From assembly GCF_003940805.1 (NCBI RefSeq), contig NZ_CP034328.1:1904001-1968000 (forward strand): a stretch of 64,000 nt of DNA. The letters are read 5' to 3'. Each line of letters starts with the position of its first letter. The stretch's first letter is position 1. Positions 35,105 through 44,057 of the stretch are shown here, in pieces. This stretch comes from Tabrizicola piscis (lineage in GTDB: Bacteria; Pseudomonadota; Alphaproteobacteria; Rhodobacterales; Rhodobacteraceae). Below the pieces are notes generated by a model that saw only the letters and a program-made list of their open reading frames with translations, ran no database searches and had not been told where the DNA came from. Made by a program: the position numbers and the translations under genes.

Positions 35105-35335
35105 TTAGTGGGCGGCTTCGGGGGACGGACGCCGGATCTGGGCGGCGGCTTCCATCACAAGCGGGCGCAGGTCCCTGCCGCCGGCGTCGATCACCTCAAA
35201 CAGCTGGCGGCGCATCCGGGGTTCCCAGAAATCGTTGATATGACTGGCCAGTCCGGCGACGCCTTCTGCATGGGGCTTGGACTCCATGAAAGTGGCGATC
35301 TGATTGGCCATGTGGACAAGTTTTTCAGCGGACAT
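35105..35335 (-). CDS. fdsD: Formate dehydrogenase delta subunit
   Basis: A 76-residue FdsD-like protein, a small subunit found with NAD-dependent molybdenum formate dehydrogenases and needed for their assembly or stability. Family segments are KLVHMANQIATFMES and VAGLASHINDFWEPRMRRQLFEVI. ATG 35335 (MSAEKL) lies after a GAGGAAAG ribosome site and overlaps the fdhD end by 11 bases. Last gene of the fds operon. Confidence 0.9.
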   Translation of the reverse strand: MSAEKLVHMANQIATFMESKPHAEGVAGLASHINDFWEPRMRRQLFEVIDAGGRDLRPLVMEAAAQIRRPSPEAAH

Positions 35336-36146
35336 GGCTTTCCTCAAGAATGCGGTCGGAATGGGTGAAGACCTCAAACCGGTCAGACCGGGCAAGGGCG
35401 ATAAGTGTGATGCCAGCGCTTTCCGCCAGCGTCACGGCATCGGCGGTGGGGGCAGAAACCGCGATGATCATCGGCGCCCCAAGCATGGCGACCTTCTGCA
35501 CCATGTCGATGGACACGCGGGACGTCAGGACCACCGCGCCCGCAGGGCTGGTTCCTATGCGCACCATGGCGCCGACGAGCTTATCCAACGCGTTGTGGCG
35601 GCCGACATCTTCCCGGGCAAGGGTCAGCTTGCCATTCCAGAAGGCGGCACAATGGACCGCGCGGGTAGCGTCGTGCAGGCGCTGCTGGGCGGGAAGGCTG
35701 GCGACAGCCTCCATCACATGCGCCGGGGTCATGCGGAAGGCTGACGGCTGCGCCGTGGGGACATCGCGCAGCGCCTGATCCAGACTGTCGATACCGCACA
35801 GGCCGCAGCCGACCGGGCCTGTCATCGTACGGCGGCGGGCGGACAGTTTCGCTTCGGCTTCAGGGGCAAGCCAGATCTGTACATCGCGGCCCTTGGGCAG
35901 GGTTTCAACCTCGACCGACAGAATATCCGCGGGCGTCGCAATGCCTTCGGTCTGCGCAAAGCCATAGCCGAAATCCACCAGATCCTCAGGCGTGGCCATC
36001 ATCACGGCCTGCGTCGTGCCGTTGAACGACAGCGCCACGGCAACCTCCTCGGGCAGCATGCGCTTGCCAGACTGGGCCCCCGGTTGGACCGAGGGACCGA
36101 AAACCAGCCGAGGGGTCGCCCGCGCGCCGATCATGCTGTCGGTCAT
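35325..36146 (-). CDS. fdhD: Formate dehydrogenase accessory sulfurtransferase FdhD
   Basis: A 273-residue FdhD (FdsC-type) protein, which passes sulfur to the molybdenum cofactor before it enters the alpha subunit. Family marks are EVAVALSFNGTTQAVMMATPEDLVDFGYGFAQTEGI (as EVAVALSFNG and DLVDFGYGFAQTEG), GPVGCGLCGIDSLDQAL with the paired cysteines, and EDVGRHNALDKLVGA. It overlaps fdsA by four bases. Gene order G-B-A-C-D is the same as in R. capsulatus and Cupriavidus. Confidence 0.94.
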   Translation of the reverse strand: MTDSMIGARATPRLVFGPSVQPGAQSGKRMLPEEVAVALSFNGTTQAVMMATPEDLVDFGYGFAQTEGIATPADILSVEVETLPKGRDVQIWLAPEAEAKLSARRRTMTGPVGCGLCGIDSLDQALRDVPTAQPSAFRMTPAHVMEAVASLPAQQRLHDATRAVHCAAFWNGKLTLAREDVGRHNALDKLVGAMVRIGTSPAGAVVLTSRVSIDMVQKVAMLGAPMIIAVSAPTADAVTLAESAGITLIALARSDRFEVFTHSDRILEESHVR

Positions 36147-39019
36147 TCCGCCGCCAGAATCCGGCGCGAATGGGCGGCTTGGGCGTTATAGTCCTGCTGC
36201 CATTCCGTCGGCCCGTTGGAGGGCGAGACCTGAACCGCCGTCACCTTGTATTCCGGGCAGTTGGTGGCCCAATCGCTGAAGTCGGTGGTGATGACGTTGG
36301 CTTGCGTATCGGGATGGTGGAAGGTGGTGTAGACCACACCCGGGCTGACCCGATCGGTAAGCGTGGCCCGCAGGCTGGTATCACCGGAACGCGAGGCCAG
36401 ACGCACCCAATCGCCCTCTTTCACGCCGCGCACTTCGGCGTCGTGGGGGTGGATTTCCAGCAGATCCTCATCATGCCAGATCACGTTCGCCGTCCGCCGG
36501 GTCTGCGCGCCGACGTTGTATTGCGACAGGATCCGCCCGGTGGTGAGGAGAAGCGGAAACCGCGGGCCCGTGCGTTCATCGGTGGCCACGTATTCCGTCC
36601 GGATGAACTTGCCCTTGCCGCGCACGAAGCCGTCGATATGCATCAGCGGCGTCCCTTCGGGCGAGGCCTCGTTGCAGGGCCACTGGACCGATCCCATCTC
36701 CTCCAGCTTCTCATAGCTGACGCCCGCGAAGCTGGGGGTGAGGAGGGCGATTTCGTCCATGATCTGCGACGGGTGGGTGTAGGTCCAGTTCGCGCCCATG
36801 GCTTGGGCGAACAGCTGGGTCACCTCCCAGTCGGCATAGCCCTGGCGGGGGGCCATCACCTTGCGGACACGGTTGATCCGGCGTTCGGCGTTGGTGAAGG
36901 TGCCGTCCTTTTCCAGAAAGCTGGAGCCGGGGAAGAACACATGCGCGTAGTTCGCCGTCTCGTTCAGGAAAAGGTCGTGGACGATCACACATTCCATCGC
37001 CGCAAGCCCCGCCGCGACGTGCTTGGTATCGGGGTCGGATTGCAGGATATCCTCTCCCTGGCAGTAAAGGCCCTTGAACGTGCCCTCCACCGCCGCGTCC
37101 AGCATGTTGGGGATGCGCAGGCCCGGTTCGTTGTCGATCTTGACGCCCCAAAGGTCCTCGAACACTGACCGCACGGCGTCATTCTTGACGTGGCGATAGC
37201 CGGGCAGTTCGTGCGGGAAAGACCCCATGTCACACGATCCCTGCACGTTGTTCTGCCCCCGCAGCGGGTTCACGCCCACGCCGGGACGGCCGATGTTGCC
37301 GGTCAGCATGGCAAGGTTGGCGATCCCGATCACGGTGGTGGAACCTTGGGAGTGTTCCGTTACGCCCAGACCATAGTAGATCGCCCCGTTGCCGCCGGTG
37401 GCGTAAAGCCTTGCAGCCGCTCGAAGCTCATCAGCCTTCACGCCGGTCAGCAGTTCCGTCGCCTCGGGCGAGTGGTTCGGCTGGCTGACGAATTCGGCAT
37501 AGTCCTGGAATTCGTCCCAATCGCAACGCTCGCGGATGAAAGCCTCATCCATCAGGCCTTCGGTCACGATCACATGCGCCAGCGCCGTCACAACGGCGAC
37601 GTTGGTGCCCGGGCGCAGCGGCAGGTGGTGCGCGGCCTTCACATGCGGGCTGTCGACCAGATCAATCCGGCGCGGGTCGATCACGATCAGCTTGGCCCCT
37701 TTCCGCAGGCGCTTTTTCAAGCGGCTGGCAAAGACCGGGTGACCGTCCGTCGGGTTCGCGCCGATGACGATGACAACGTCAGTGTGTTCAACGCTGTCAA
37801 AATCTTGCGTGCCCGCGCTGGTACCGAACGTCTGGCCAAGGCCATAGCCGGTCGGCGAATGGCACACCCGGGCGCAGGTATCCGTATTGTTGTTCATGAA
37901 CACGGCACGGGTCAGTTTCTGGACCAGATACGCCTCTTCATTCGTGCAACGACTGGAGGTGATGACCCCCACCGATTGCCGCCCGTATTTTTCCTGGATG
38001 CCCTTCATCCGGTTGGCCGCAAACTCCATCGCCTCGGGCCAGGAGACTTCCTGCCAGGGGTCGTTGATGTTCTCGCGGATCATCGGGTTCAGGATGCGGT
38101 CCTTGTGCGACGCATAGCCATAGGCGAACCGGCCCTTGACGCAGGAATGGCCCCGGTTGGCCTTGCCGTGTTTGTAGGGCGTCATGCGAACCAGCTCATC
38201 GCCCCGCATTTCGGCCTTGAAGCTGCAGCCGACGCCGCAATAGGCGCAGGTGGTGATGACGGAATGCGACGGGGTGCCGATGTCGATGATCGACTTTTCG
38301 GTCAGCGTCGCCGTCGGGCAGGCCTGTACGCAAGCGCCGCAGCTGACGCAATCCGAGGCGAGCGCATTGTCGGTCTTTGCGCCAAAGGAAACGCGGCTGT
38401 CGAAGCCCCGACCTTCGATGGTCAGGGCGAAGGTGCCTTGCACTTCCTCGCACGCGCGGACACAGCGGGAGCAGACGATGCACTTGGCCGGATCATAGGC
38501 GAAGTAGGGGTTGCTGTCGTCTTTCGGCAGCCACTGGGGATTGGCCTCACCACTGGTGTTCTTCGCGCGGAAGTGGGTATCCACCGCCTCATAGCGCACA
38601 TCGCGCAGGCCGACGGCACCAGCCATGTCCTGCAGCTCGCAGTCGCCATTCGCCGCGCAGGTCAGGCAGTCCAGCGGGTGGTCACTGATGTAAAGCTCCA
38701 TCACGCCGCGGCGCAGTTGCTTCAGCTTGGCGTTCTGGGTGTGGACCTTGAGGCCCGGGGCGACGGGGGTGGTGCATGAGGCCGGGGTACCGTTGCGGCC
38801 TTCGATTTCCACCAGACACAGACGGCAGGACCCGAAGGCCTCAATGCTGTCAGTGGCGCAAAGTTTGGGGACCTGGATACCTGCCTCAGCCGCCGCGCGC
38901 ATGATGGACGTGCCTTCAGGGACGGTCACGTCAAAGCCGTCGATGGTCAATGTGACCATCTGTTTGCTTTTCGCCGCTGGCGTGCCGAAATCGCGATCCG
39001 GGATGATGAAGTCTTTCAT
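36143..39019 (-). CDS. fdsA: NAD-dependent formate dehydrogenase, alpha subunit
   Basis: A 958-residue catalytic subunit that oxidises formate to CO2 at a bis-MGD molybdenum (or tungsten) site in the cytosol. Cluster ligands can be counted: 2Fe-2S Cys54, 65, 68, 82; the His114/Cys118, 121, 127 site; two ferredoxin-type sets Cys180, 183, 186, 190 and Cys224, 227, 230, 234; and Cys258, 261, 265, 293 beside the metal site. The metal ligand is Cys386 (not selenocysteine), followed by the proton-relay His387. The C-terminal molybdopterin-binding domain is complete. Overlaps both neighbours by ATGA. Confidence 0.97.
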   Translation of the reverse strand: MKDFIIPDRDFGTPAAKSKQMVTLTIDGFDVTVPEGTSIMRAAAEAGIQVPKLCATDSIEAFGSCRLCLVEIEGRNGTPASCTTPVAPGLKVHTQNAKLKQLRRGVMELYISDHPLDCLTCAANGDCELQDMAGAVGLRDVRYEAVDTHFRAKNTSGEANPQWLPKDDSNPYFAYDPAKCIVCSRCVRACEEVQGTFALTIEGRGFDSRVSFGAKTDNALASDCVSCGACVQACPTATLTEKSIIDIGTPSHSVITTCAYCGVGCSFKAEMRGDELVRMTPYKHGKANRGHSCVKGRFAYGYASHKDRILNPMIRENINDPWQEVSWPEAMEFAANRMKGIQEKYGRQSVGVITSSRCTNEEAYLVQKLTRAVFMNNNTDTCARVCHSPTGYGLGQTFGTSAGTQDFDSVEHTDVVIVIGANPTDGHPVFASRLKKRLRKGAKLIVIDPRRIDLVDSPHVKAAHHLPLRPGTNVAVVTALAHVIVTEGLMDEAFIRERCDWDEFQDYAEFVSQPNHSPEATELLTGVKADELRAAARLYATGGNGAIYYGLGVTEHSQGSTTVIGIANLAMLTGNIGRPGVGVNPLRGQNNVQGSCDMGSFPHELPGYRHVKNDAVRSVFEDLWGVKIDNEPGLRIPNMLDAAVEGTFKGLYCQGEDILQSDPDTKHVAAGLAAMECVIVHDLFLNETANYAHVFFPGSSFLEKDGTFTNAERRINRVRKVMAPRQGYADWEVTQLFAQAMGANWTYTHPSQIMDEIALLTPSFAGVSYEKLEEMGSVQWPCNEASPEGTPLMHIDGFVRGKGKFIRTEYVATDERTGPRFPLLLTTGRILSQYNVGAQTRRTANVIWHDEDLLEIHPHDAEVRGVKEGDWVRLASRSGDTSLRATLTDRVSPGVVYTTFHHPDTQANVITTDFSDWATNCPEYKVTAVQVSPSNGPTEWQQDYNAQAAHSRRILAAE

Positions 39020-40521
39020 TCGGCGGCCTCCTTCATCGGGGCAAAGTCATCGGGGAAATGGGTCAGTGCGCTCATCACCGGGTAGGGCGTGAACCCCCCC
39101 AAAGCGCAAAGCGAACCCGCTTTCATGGTGTTGCACAGGTCGGTCAGCAGCGGGATGGCATCCGCATCCCCCTTGGCGATGCGGTCGATGGTTTCCGTTC
39201 CGCGCACCGCACCAATACGGCAGGGGGTGCACTTGCCGCAGGATTCGATGGCGCAAAACTCCATCGCGAAGCGGGCCAGGGAAAGCATGTCGGCGCTGTC
39301 ATCAAACACGGTCAGCCCCGCATGGCCGATCAGCCCGCCTTGGCCGGCGAATTCCTCATAGCCGAAGGGCGTGTCAAAGTCCTTGCGCGGATGGTAGGCG
39401 CCAAGCGGCCCACCGACCTGCACCGCCTTGACCGGGCGGCCGCTTGCGCAACCCCCTGCGATATCTTCAACAATCTGGCCCAAGGTCAGCCCGAACGCCG
39501 TTTCGTAAAGCCCGCCGTAGCGAACATTTCCGGCGATCTGCAGCGGGATCGTGCCACGGCTGCGGCCAAGACCGAAGTCCTTGTAGTAGGCCGCCCCCTT
39601 GGCCAGGATCACCGGCACGGAGGCCAGCGAAATCACGTTGTTGACGACCGTCGGCTGCCCCATGAAGCCTTGCAGCGCCGGCAGCGGCGGCTTGGCGCGA
39701 ACCACGCCGCGCTTGCCTTCAAGGCTGTTCAGCAGCGACGTTTCCTCGCCACAGACATAGGCGCCAGCGCCGACCCGAATTTCGATGTCGAAGGCCGGGC
39801 CAAGCAACCCCGCATCCTGGGCAATCGCCACAGCGGCTTCCATCACGCGGATGGCGATGGGGTATTCCGAACGAACGTACACAAACCCCTTGGTCGCCCC
39901 GCAGGCAAGACCCGCAATCGCCATGCCTTCGATCAGGGTGAAGGGGTCACCCTCCATCAGCATGCGGTCGGCGAACGTGGCGCTGTCGCCCTCATCGGCG
40001 TTGCAGACGATGTACTTGCGGTCACCGGGGGCCTCGGACACGGTTTTCCACTTGATGCCCGTAGGGAAACCCGCCCCGCCCCGCCCGCGCAAGCCGCTTT
40101 CAGTCACCTCGGCCACGATTTCGGCCTTGGCCATGGTTTGCGCCCGGCGCAGGCCCAACAGCCCGCCATGCGCTTCGTATTCAACCAGCGACAAGGGGTC
40201 GATCACGCCAACGCGGGCGAAGGTCAGCCGAGTCTGGCCCACCATCCACGGCAGGTCTTCCACCAGGCCCAGCGCCATTGCATGGGCCGACAGGTCACCG
40301 AACAACGCGGGCACGTCTGCCACCGTCATCGGCCCAAAGCCCAGACGCCCGGCATCCGTCACCACCTCGACCAGCGGTTCCAGCCAGACCATCCCGCGCG
40401 AGCCGTTGCGGACAACATCGACCGTCACGCCCCGGCGCGTGGCTTCGGCAACAACCGCAGCGGCAATCGCATCGGCGCCAAGCGCCACGGCGGCGCTATC
40501 AAGGGGAATGTAAACTTTCAT
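39016..40521 (-). CDS. fdsB: NAD-dependent formate dehydrogenase, beta subunit
   Basis: A 501-residue diaphorase subunit with FMN, NAD and a 4Fe-4S cluster. It resembles a fusion of a thioredoxin-like NuoE-type N-terminal domain (about 100 residues) with a NuoF-type module. Motifs seen are the FMN/NAD loop ESGLRGRGGAGFPTGIKW, CNADEGDSATFADRMLMEGDP, GAGAYVCGEETSLLNSLEG and the cluster motif ESCGKCTPCRIGAVRG. ATG 40521 overlaps the fdsG stop. It passes electrons from FdsA to NAD. Confidence 0.96.
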   Translation of the reverse strand: MKVYIPLDSAAVALGADAIAAAVVAEATRRGVTVDVVRNGSRGMVWLEPLVEVVTDAGRLGFGPMTVADVPALFGDLSAHAMALGLVEDLPWMVGQTRLTFARVGVIDPLSLVEYEAHGGLLGLRRAQTMAKAEIVAEVTESGLRGRGGAGFPTGIKWKTVSEAPGDRKYIVCNADEGDSATFADRMLMEGDPFTLIEGMAIAGLACGATKGFVYVRSEYPIAIRVMEAAVAIAQDAGLLGPAFDIEIRVGAGAYVCGEETSLLNSLEGKRGVVRAKPPLPALQGFMGQPTVVNNVISLASVPVILAKGAAYYKDFGLGRSRGTIPLQIAGNVRYGGLYETAFGLTLGQIVEDIAGGCASGRPVKAVQVGGPLGAYHPRKDFDTPFGYEEFAGQGGLIGHAGLTVFDDSADMLSLARFAMEFCAIESCGKCTPCRIGAVRGTETIDRIAKGDADAIPLLTDLCNTMKAGSLCALGGFTPYPVMSALTHFPDDFAPMKEAAE

Positions 40522-40976
40522 TCGGCAACCTCCGCGACGATCCCGGCATCGCAGCGGCCGACCAGTCGCCCATCCACCATCGCCGCAGGCCCGCAGGCGC
40601 ATAGCCCGAGGCAGAACACCGGTTCCAGCGTCACGCGGCCATCAGGCGTGGTTTCGTGCCAGTCAATGCCAAGCGCCGCCTTGACGGCACCGGCCACCCG
40701 GTCGGCACCCATGGCCTGACAGGCCTCAGCGCGGCAAAGTTTCAGCACATGGCGGCCGGCGGGCATATCGCGGAAGTCGTGGTAGAAGGTGACCACGCCA
40801 TGCACTTCGGCCTTGGACAGGTTCAGCGCTTTGGCAATCTGCGGAACCGCCGCCTGCGGGATGTGGCCGAAAGCGGCCTGTACGTCATGCAGGATGGGCA
40901 GCAAAGGGCCTTCAAGGCTGCGATGCGCCTCAAGGATCTCGGCGATCCGGTCGGAAAGGTCTGCGGAATCAAGCAT
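40518..40976 (-). CDS. fdsG: NAD-dependent formate dehydrogenase, gamma subunit
   Basis: A 152-residue NuoE-like subunit with a 2Fe-2S cluster. Four cysteine ligands are visible: Cys in KLCRAEACQAMG (two) and in PVFCLGLCACGPAAM (two used by the cluster). Other family segments are LLPILHDVQAAFGHIPQAAVPQIAKALNLS and VVTFYHDFR. First gene of the fds operon, lying directly downstream of a LysR gene and a pair of dyad operators. Confidence 0.95.
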   Translation of the reverse strand: MLDSADLSDRIAEILEAHRSLEGPLLPILHDVQAAFGHIPQAAVPQIAKALNLSKAEVHGVVTFYHDFRDMPAGRHVLKLCRAEACQAMGADRVAGAVKAALGIDWHETTPDGRVTLEPVFCLGLCACGPAAMVDGRLVGRCDAGIVAEVAE

Positions 40977-41014
40977 GCGGGCGTCCCTGGCTGGCTTGCC
41001 GCCGTGATACGCGG

Positions 41015-41070
41015 GTTGATAGGGAAATCAATACAGATATGTCGTTAGTTGATAGACGTAGCCTATCAAC
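41015..41070. promoter_or_regulatory. Two LysR-type dyads in front of fdsG
   Basis: TTGAT-N6-ATCAA (41016-41031) and a perfect GTTGATAG-N7-CTATCAAC (41048-41070) lie in the short gap between the lysR stop and the fdsG start. Both share the TTGATAG half-site. The second contains the TGA stop of the lysR gene (41066-41068). They are likely the regulator's binding sites for the fds operon. Confidence 0.7.
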
Positions 41071-41947
41071 GGAACTGCCGCAACGCCTCATCAATCAAGG
41101 CTTGCAGGACCGGCGTCTGCGGGTCACGGCGGGCGGCGATCAGGCCGACGGTGTGTTCCGCCTCGGGCTCCACAATGGGAACGGACAGAAGCCGCCCATC
41201 CAGAAGGAACATGTCGGCCAACCGCTTTGGCACGATCGACGCCCAGCGCCCGGTCAGCACATGCGCCACAAGGGCGACGGTGGAGTTCGATTCGATCATC
41301 GGTGCCGCCACCACCCCGGCGTCCCCCAGATGCTGGTTGACGATCCGCCGGTTCTGCATGTCCGCCGTCAGAAGGCACAAAGGAATGGTCGCAAGATCCG
41401 CCCAGCTGACCTGACGCCGACCGGCAAGATCACTGCCCTTGGCGACAAGCAACCGGTAGAATTCGGTGTAAAGCGGCAGTTGTGACACGCGGCCAAGCGG
41501 TTCGTTGTCCAGATAGGTGATCCCCGCCTCAAGCTCCAGGCTTTCGATGCCGGTAAGGATTTCCACGCTGGTGCGCGACAGGATCGACACGCGGACATTG
41601 GGATGCCGGGCGGTGAAGGGGCCAGTCAGGTCGGCCACCATCGGCAGGGCCGTGGGGATCACCCCAAGCCGCAGGTTGCCAGACAGGCCCGACCGGACCA
41701 CCCGCATTTCATCCTTCAGCGCACGCACATCGCCGACTATGCCTAGCGCCCTGTCAAGAACGCGCTGGCCTTCGGGGGTCAGGCCCTGAAACCGGCTGCC
41801 GCGAAACACCAGCTGAACGCCAAGCTGATCCTCCAGCTGCCGGATGGCGCTGGAGAGGGATGGCTGCGTGACCCCGCACGCCTCGGCCGCGCGGCCAAAA
41901 TGGCGTTCCCGCGCCAAAGCGATGAACATTTCCAGCTTGTCGATCAT
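41066..41947 (-). CDS. LysR family regulator, probable activator of fds
   Basis: A 293-residue LysR-type regulator. The N-terminal winged helix-turn-helix (MFIALARERHFGRAAEACGVTQPSLSSAIRQLEDQLG) is canonical, and the C-terminal periplasmic-binding-like sensor domain begins at about residue 90 (LRLGVIPTALPMVADLTGPF). It lies on the same strand just upstream of fdsG with operator-like dyads in the gap, as fdsR does in Cupriavidus, so formate or molybdate control of fds is a fair inference. Its own promoter would lie in the 61 bases shared with the divergent S49 gene. Confidence 0.88.
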   Translation of the reverse strand: MIDKLEMFIALARERHFGRAAEACGVTQPSLSSAIRQLEDQLGVQLVFRGSRFQGLTPEGQRVLDRALGIVGDVRALKDEMRVVRSGLSGNLRLGVIPTALPMVADLTGPFTARHPNVRVSILSRTSVEILTGIESLELEAGITYLDNEPLGRVSQLPLYTEFYRLLVAKGSDLAGRRQVSWADLATIPLCLLTADMQNRRIVNQHLGDAGVVAAPMIESNSTVALVAHVLTGRWASIVPKRLADMFLLDGRLLSVPIVEPEAEHTVGLIAARRDPQTPVLQALIDEALRQFR

Positions 41948-42008
41948 GCCTCAACCCTGCCCCGGCGCAGCCCTTGCCCGCAAGCCCCCGAAGGCCTAAC
42001 TCTGACCC

Positions 42009-42803
42009 ATGAAACGTTTCATCCCTTTCCTGCCAAAACCCGCCTTTGTCCCGGTCATCCGGCTGTCCGGCACCATCGGGTCCGGCCAACGCGGCCTGAA
42101 CGACGAAGCCCTCGCCCCGCTGATCGAACGTGCCTTTGCGCGCGGTAAGCCGGCGGCGGTGGCGTTACAGATCAACTCACCCGGCGGGTCGGCGGTACAA
42201 TCGTCGCTGATCGCGGCGCGGATCCGGCGGCTGGCGGTGGAAAAGAAGGTACCCGTCCATGCCTTTGTCGAGGATGTGGCAGCCTCGGGCGGGTATTGGC
42301 TGGCCTGTGCGGCAGATGACATCTGGGTCGACCAAAGCTCGATCATCGGGTCGATCGGGGTGATCTTCGCGTCCTTCGGCTTTCCGGAGCTTCTGGCCCG
42401 GCAGGGGGTAGAGCGGCGGGTGGTGACGGCGGGGCGGTCGAAAAGCTTCGCCGACCCGTTCCTGCCGCAGAAGCCTGAGGATATTGATCGTCTGAAGGCC
42501 CTGCAGACCCCGATCCATCAGGCCTTCATCGCCCATGTAAAGTCCAGCCGGGGCGCGCGGCTGGACCAGACCGCCGACCTGTTCAATGCCGATGTCTGGG
42601 TTGGACAGGGGGCGGTGGACCTTGGGCTGGTGGACGGTCTGGGCCATATGGTGCCAAAGCTGAAGGCGCTTTACGGTGACAAGGTGAAGCTGGTGCCCTA
42701 TGGCCGCAAGCGCAGCCTGTTCCAGCGGTTTGGCCTCGCGATGGTGGACCAGACGCTTGGCGCGGTAGAGGACCGGGCGCTTTGGGCGCGGTACGGGCTT
42801 TAG
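42009..42803 (+). CDS. S49 family (SppA/SohB-like) peptidase
   Basis: A 264-residue ClpP-like serine peptidase of family S49. The segments VAVIRLSG-like VPVIRLSGTIGSG, ALQINSPGGSAVQS, AFVEDVAASGGYWLACAADDIW (catalytic Ser in ASGGY) and SIIGSIGVIF are characteristic, with SKSFADPF downstream holding the probable catalytic lysine. No signal peptide or long membrane segment is seen, unlike SohB. Short SppA-like peptidases of this type usually degrade membrane-derived peptides. First of three tightly spaced genes. Confidence 0.87.
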   Translation: MKRFIPFLPKPAFVPVIRLSGTIGSGQRGLNDEALAPLIERAFARGKPAAVALQINSPGGSAVQSSLIAARIRRLAVEKKVPVHAFVEDVAASGGYWLACAADDIWVDQSSIIGSIGVIFASFGFPELLARQGVERRVVTAGRSKSFADPFLPQKPEDIDRLKALQTPIHQAFIAHVKSSRGARLDQTADLFNADVWVGQGAVDLGLVDGLGHMVPKLKALYGDKVKLVPYGRKRSLFQRFGLAMVDQTLGAVEDRALWARYGL

Positions 42804-42804
42804 G

Positions 42805-42990
42805 ATGCTGTTCAAGATCATCCTCGTCTTTCTTGGCCTCATGGCGCTGATTGCCCTGATCGGCCGGGCGTTGTTTCCGTCTGCTTTGCCCCGCGTCCTG
42901 CGGAAAAACTCCAAAGCCCCTGTCTGCGCCAAATGCGGGCGCTATCTGATCGGCCGCAAGATATGCGACTGCGGGGGCAAGGCAAAATGA
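42805..42990 (+). CDS. Small membrane protein with zinc-ribbon-like tail
   Basis: A 61-residue protein with one hydrophobic N-terminal segment (IILVFLGLMALIALIGRALF) and a C-terminal four-cysteine cluster (VCAKCGRYLIGRKICDCGG), which could bind zinc or form disulfides. I do not recognise a family name. It starts one base after the S49 stop (TAGGATG) and overlaps the next gene by ATGA, so it is clearly part of this operon. Confidence 0.75.
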   Translation: MLFKIILVFLGLMALIALIGRALFPSALPRVLRKNSKAPVCAKCGRYLIGRKICDCGGKAK

Positions 42991-43760
42991 CGGCATTGGT
43001 GACGGGCGCGGGCAAGCGGCTTGGCCGCGCGATGGCGCTGTATCTGGCGGGGCGCGGGCATGACGTGGCGGTGCACTACGCCTCCTCACAGGACGAAGCT
43101 GAAACGCTGGCGACCGAGATCCGCGCCTTGGGACGCAAGGCCCAGACCTTCAAGGCCGATCTCCTTGTCGAGGCTGACAGCCAAGCCCTGATCCCCGACG
43201 CAACCGCTGCCCTTGGGCCGCTGACCGTGCTGGTCAACAACGCCTCGATCTTCGAATACGACCGGATCGACACGGCGACGCGGGAAAGCTGGGACCGTCA
43301 CATCGAATCCAACCTGCGCGCGCCCTATGTTCTGACGCAGGCCTTCGCACGCCAGTGCCCGACGGCCACGCCGGACGAAGACGGCGAACTGCTGGCCAAG
43401 GGCCTGATCGTCAACATGATCGACCAGCGCATACTGAAGCTGACGCCCGAGTTTTCCAGCTACACCATCGCCAAGATGGGCCTTTGGGCGCTGACCCGGA
43501 CGGCGGCACAAGGGCTGGCCCCGCATGTCCGCGTCAATGCCATCGGCCCCGGCCCTACCCTGCAGGGTGCACGCCAATCGGCGGATCACTTCGCCCGCCA
43601 ACGCGCCAGCACGGTTTTGGGGCGCGGGGCGAACCCGGCGGATATCTGCGCAGCGCTTGGGTTTTTTCTGGATAGCCCGGCCGTCACAGGCCAGTTTCTG
43701 GCCATCGACGGCGGCCAGCATCTGGCCTGGCAGACGCCCGACGTGCTTGGGGTAGAATAG
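42987..43760 (+). CDS. SDR oxidoreductase (pteridine reductase/FolM-like)
   Basis: A 257-residue short-chain dehydrogenase. The NADP loop TGAGKRLGRAMAL with an Arg after the glycines, VLVNNASIFEYD, and SSYTIAKMGLWALTR (YxxxK) are seen. The pattern is close to FolM/pteridine reductases of proteobacteria, which reduce dihydromonapterin or dihydrofolate, but the substrate is not proven by sequence. Start ATG 42987 overlaps the preceding stop. Last gene of the S49 operon; a small stem-loop (43827-43842) follows. Confidence 0.85.
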   Translation: MTALVTGAGKRLGRAMALYLAGRGHDVAVHYASSQDEAETLATEIRALGRKAQTFKADLLVEADSQALIPDATAALGPLTVLVNNASIFEYDRIDTATRESWDRHIESNLRAPYVLTQAFARQCPTATPDEDGELLAKGLIVNMIDQRILKLTPEFSSYTIAKMGLWALTRTAAQGLAPHVRVNAIGPGPTLQGARQSADHFARQRASTVLGRGANPADICAALGFFLDSPAVTGQFLAIDGGQHLAWQTPDVLGVE

Positions 43761-44057
43761 TCCTTGCCGCCAAGCCGAAGAAAGTTGTCCACTTTTCGCG
43801 TGACGTTAACGGAAATGTCATAATTCCCCTGATTTTTCAGGGATTTGCGATGTAGCCGAAAATCTTTCTTGTGAAATCAATGGGTTGGTATTGTGCCCAA
43901 AAAACAGGCAACCCAAGGAAGCGGGCCGAAAACAACAGAAAATCCGCGCTCGTGAAATCTTCTCCGCAGACTTATCCCCAGAAAGAGTGGACAGCTTTCC
44001 TCTTGCCCCCACCCGTGGTTCATTGCAGCCCCGACACAGAATCGATGCCTGCCCAAC
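43761..44057. other. AT-rich intergenic region before uvrC
   Basis: About 300 bases without a credible gene and clearly richer in A/T than its surroundings. It holds a stem-loop CCCTGA-TTTT-TCAGGG (43827-43842), likely ending the upstream operon; TTGTCCACT at 43785 and its near mirror AGTGGACAG at 43986; and TTATCCCCA at 43972, one base from a DnaA box. The uvrC promoter must lie here, but I cannot fix it. Confidence 0.5.

Noticed and set aside
37190..38779. 529-residue open frame opposite fdsA
   Set aside because: Antisense to a fully motif-supported formate dehydrogenase alpha subunit.
41016..41031. FNR/FnrL box before fdsG
   Set aside because: The halves TTGAT and ATCAA are separated by six bases, not the four required for FNR. 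A LysR-type site fits better given the neighbouring gene.
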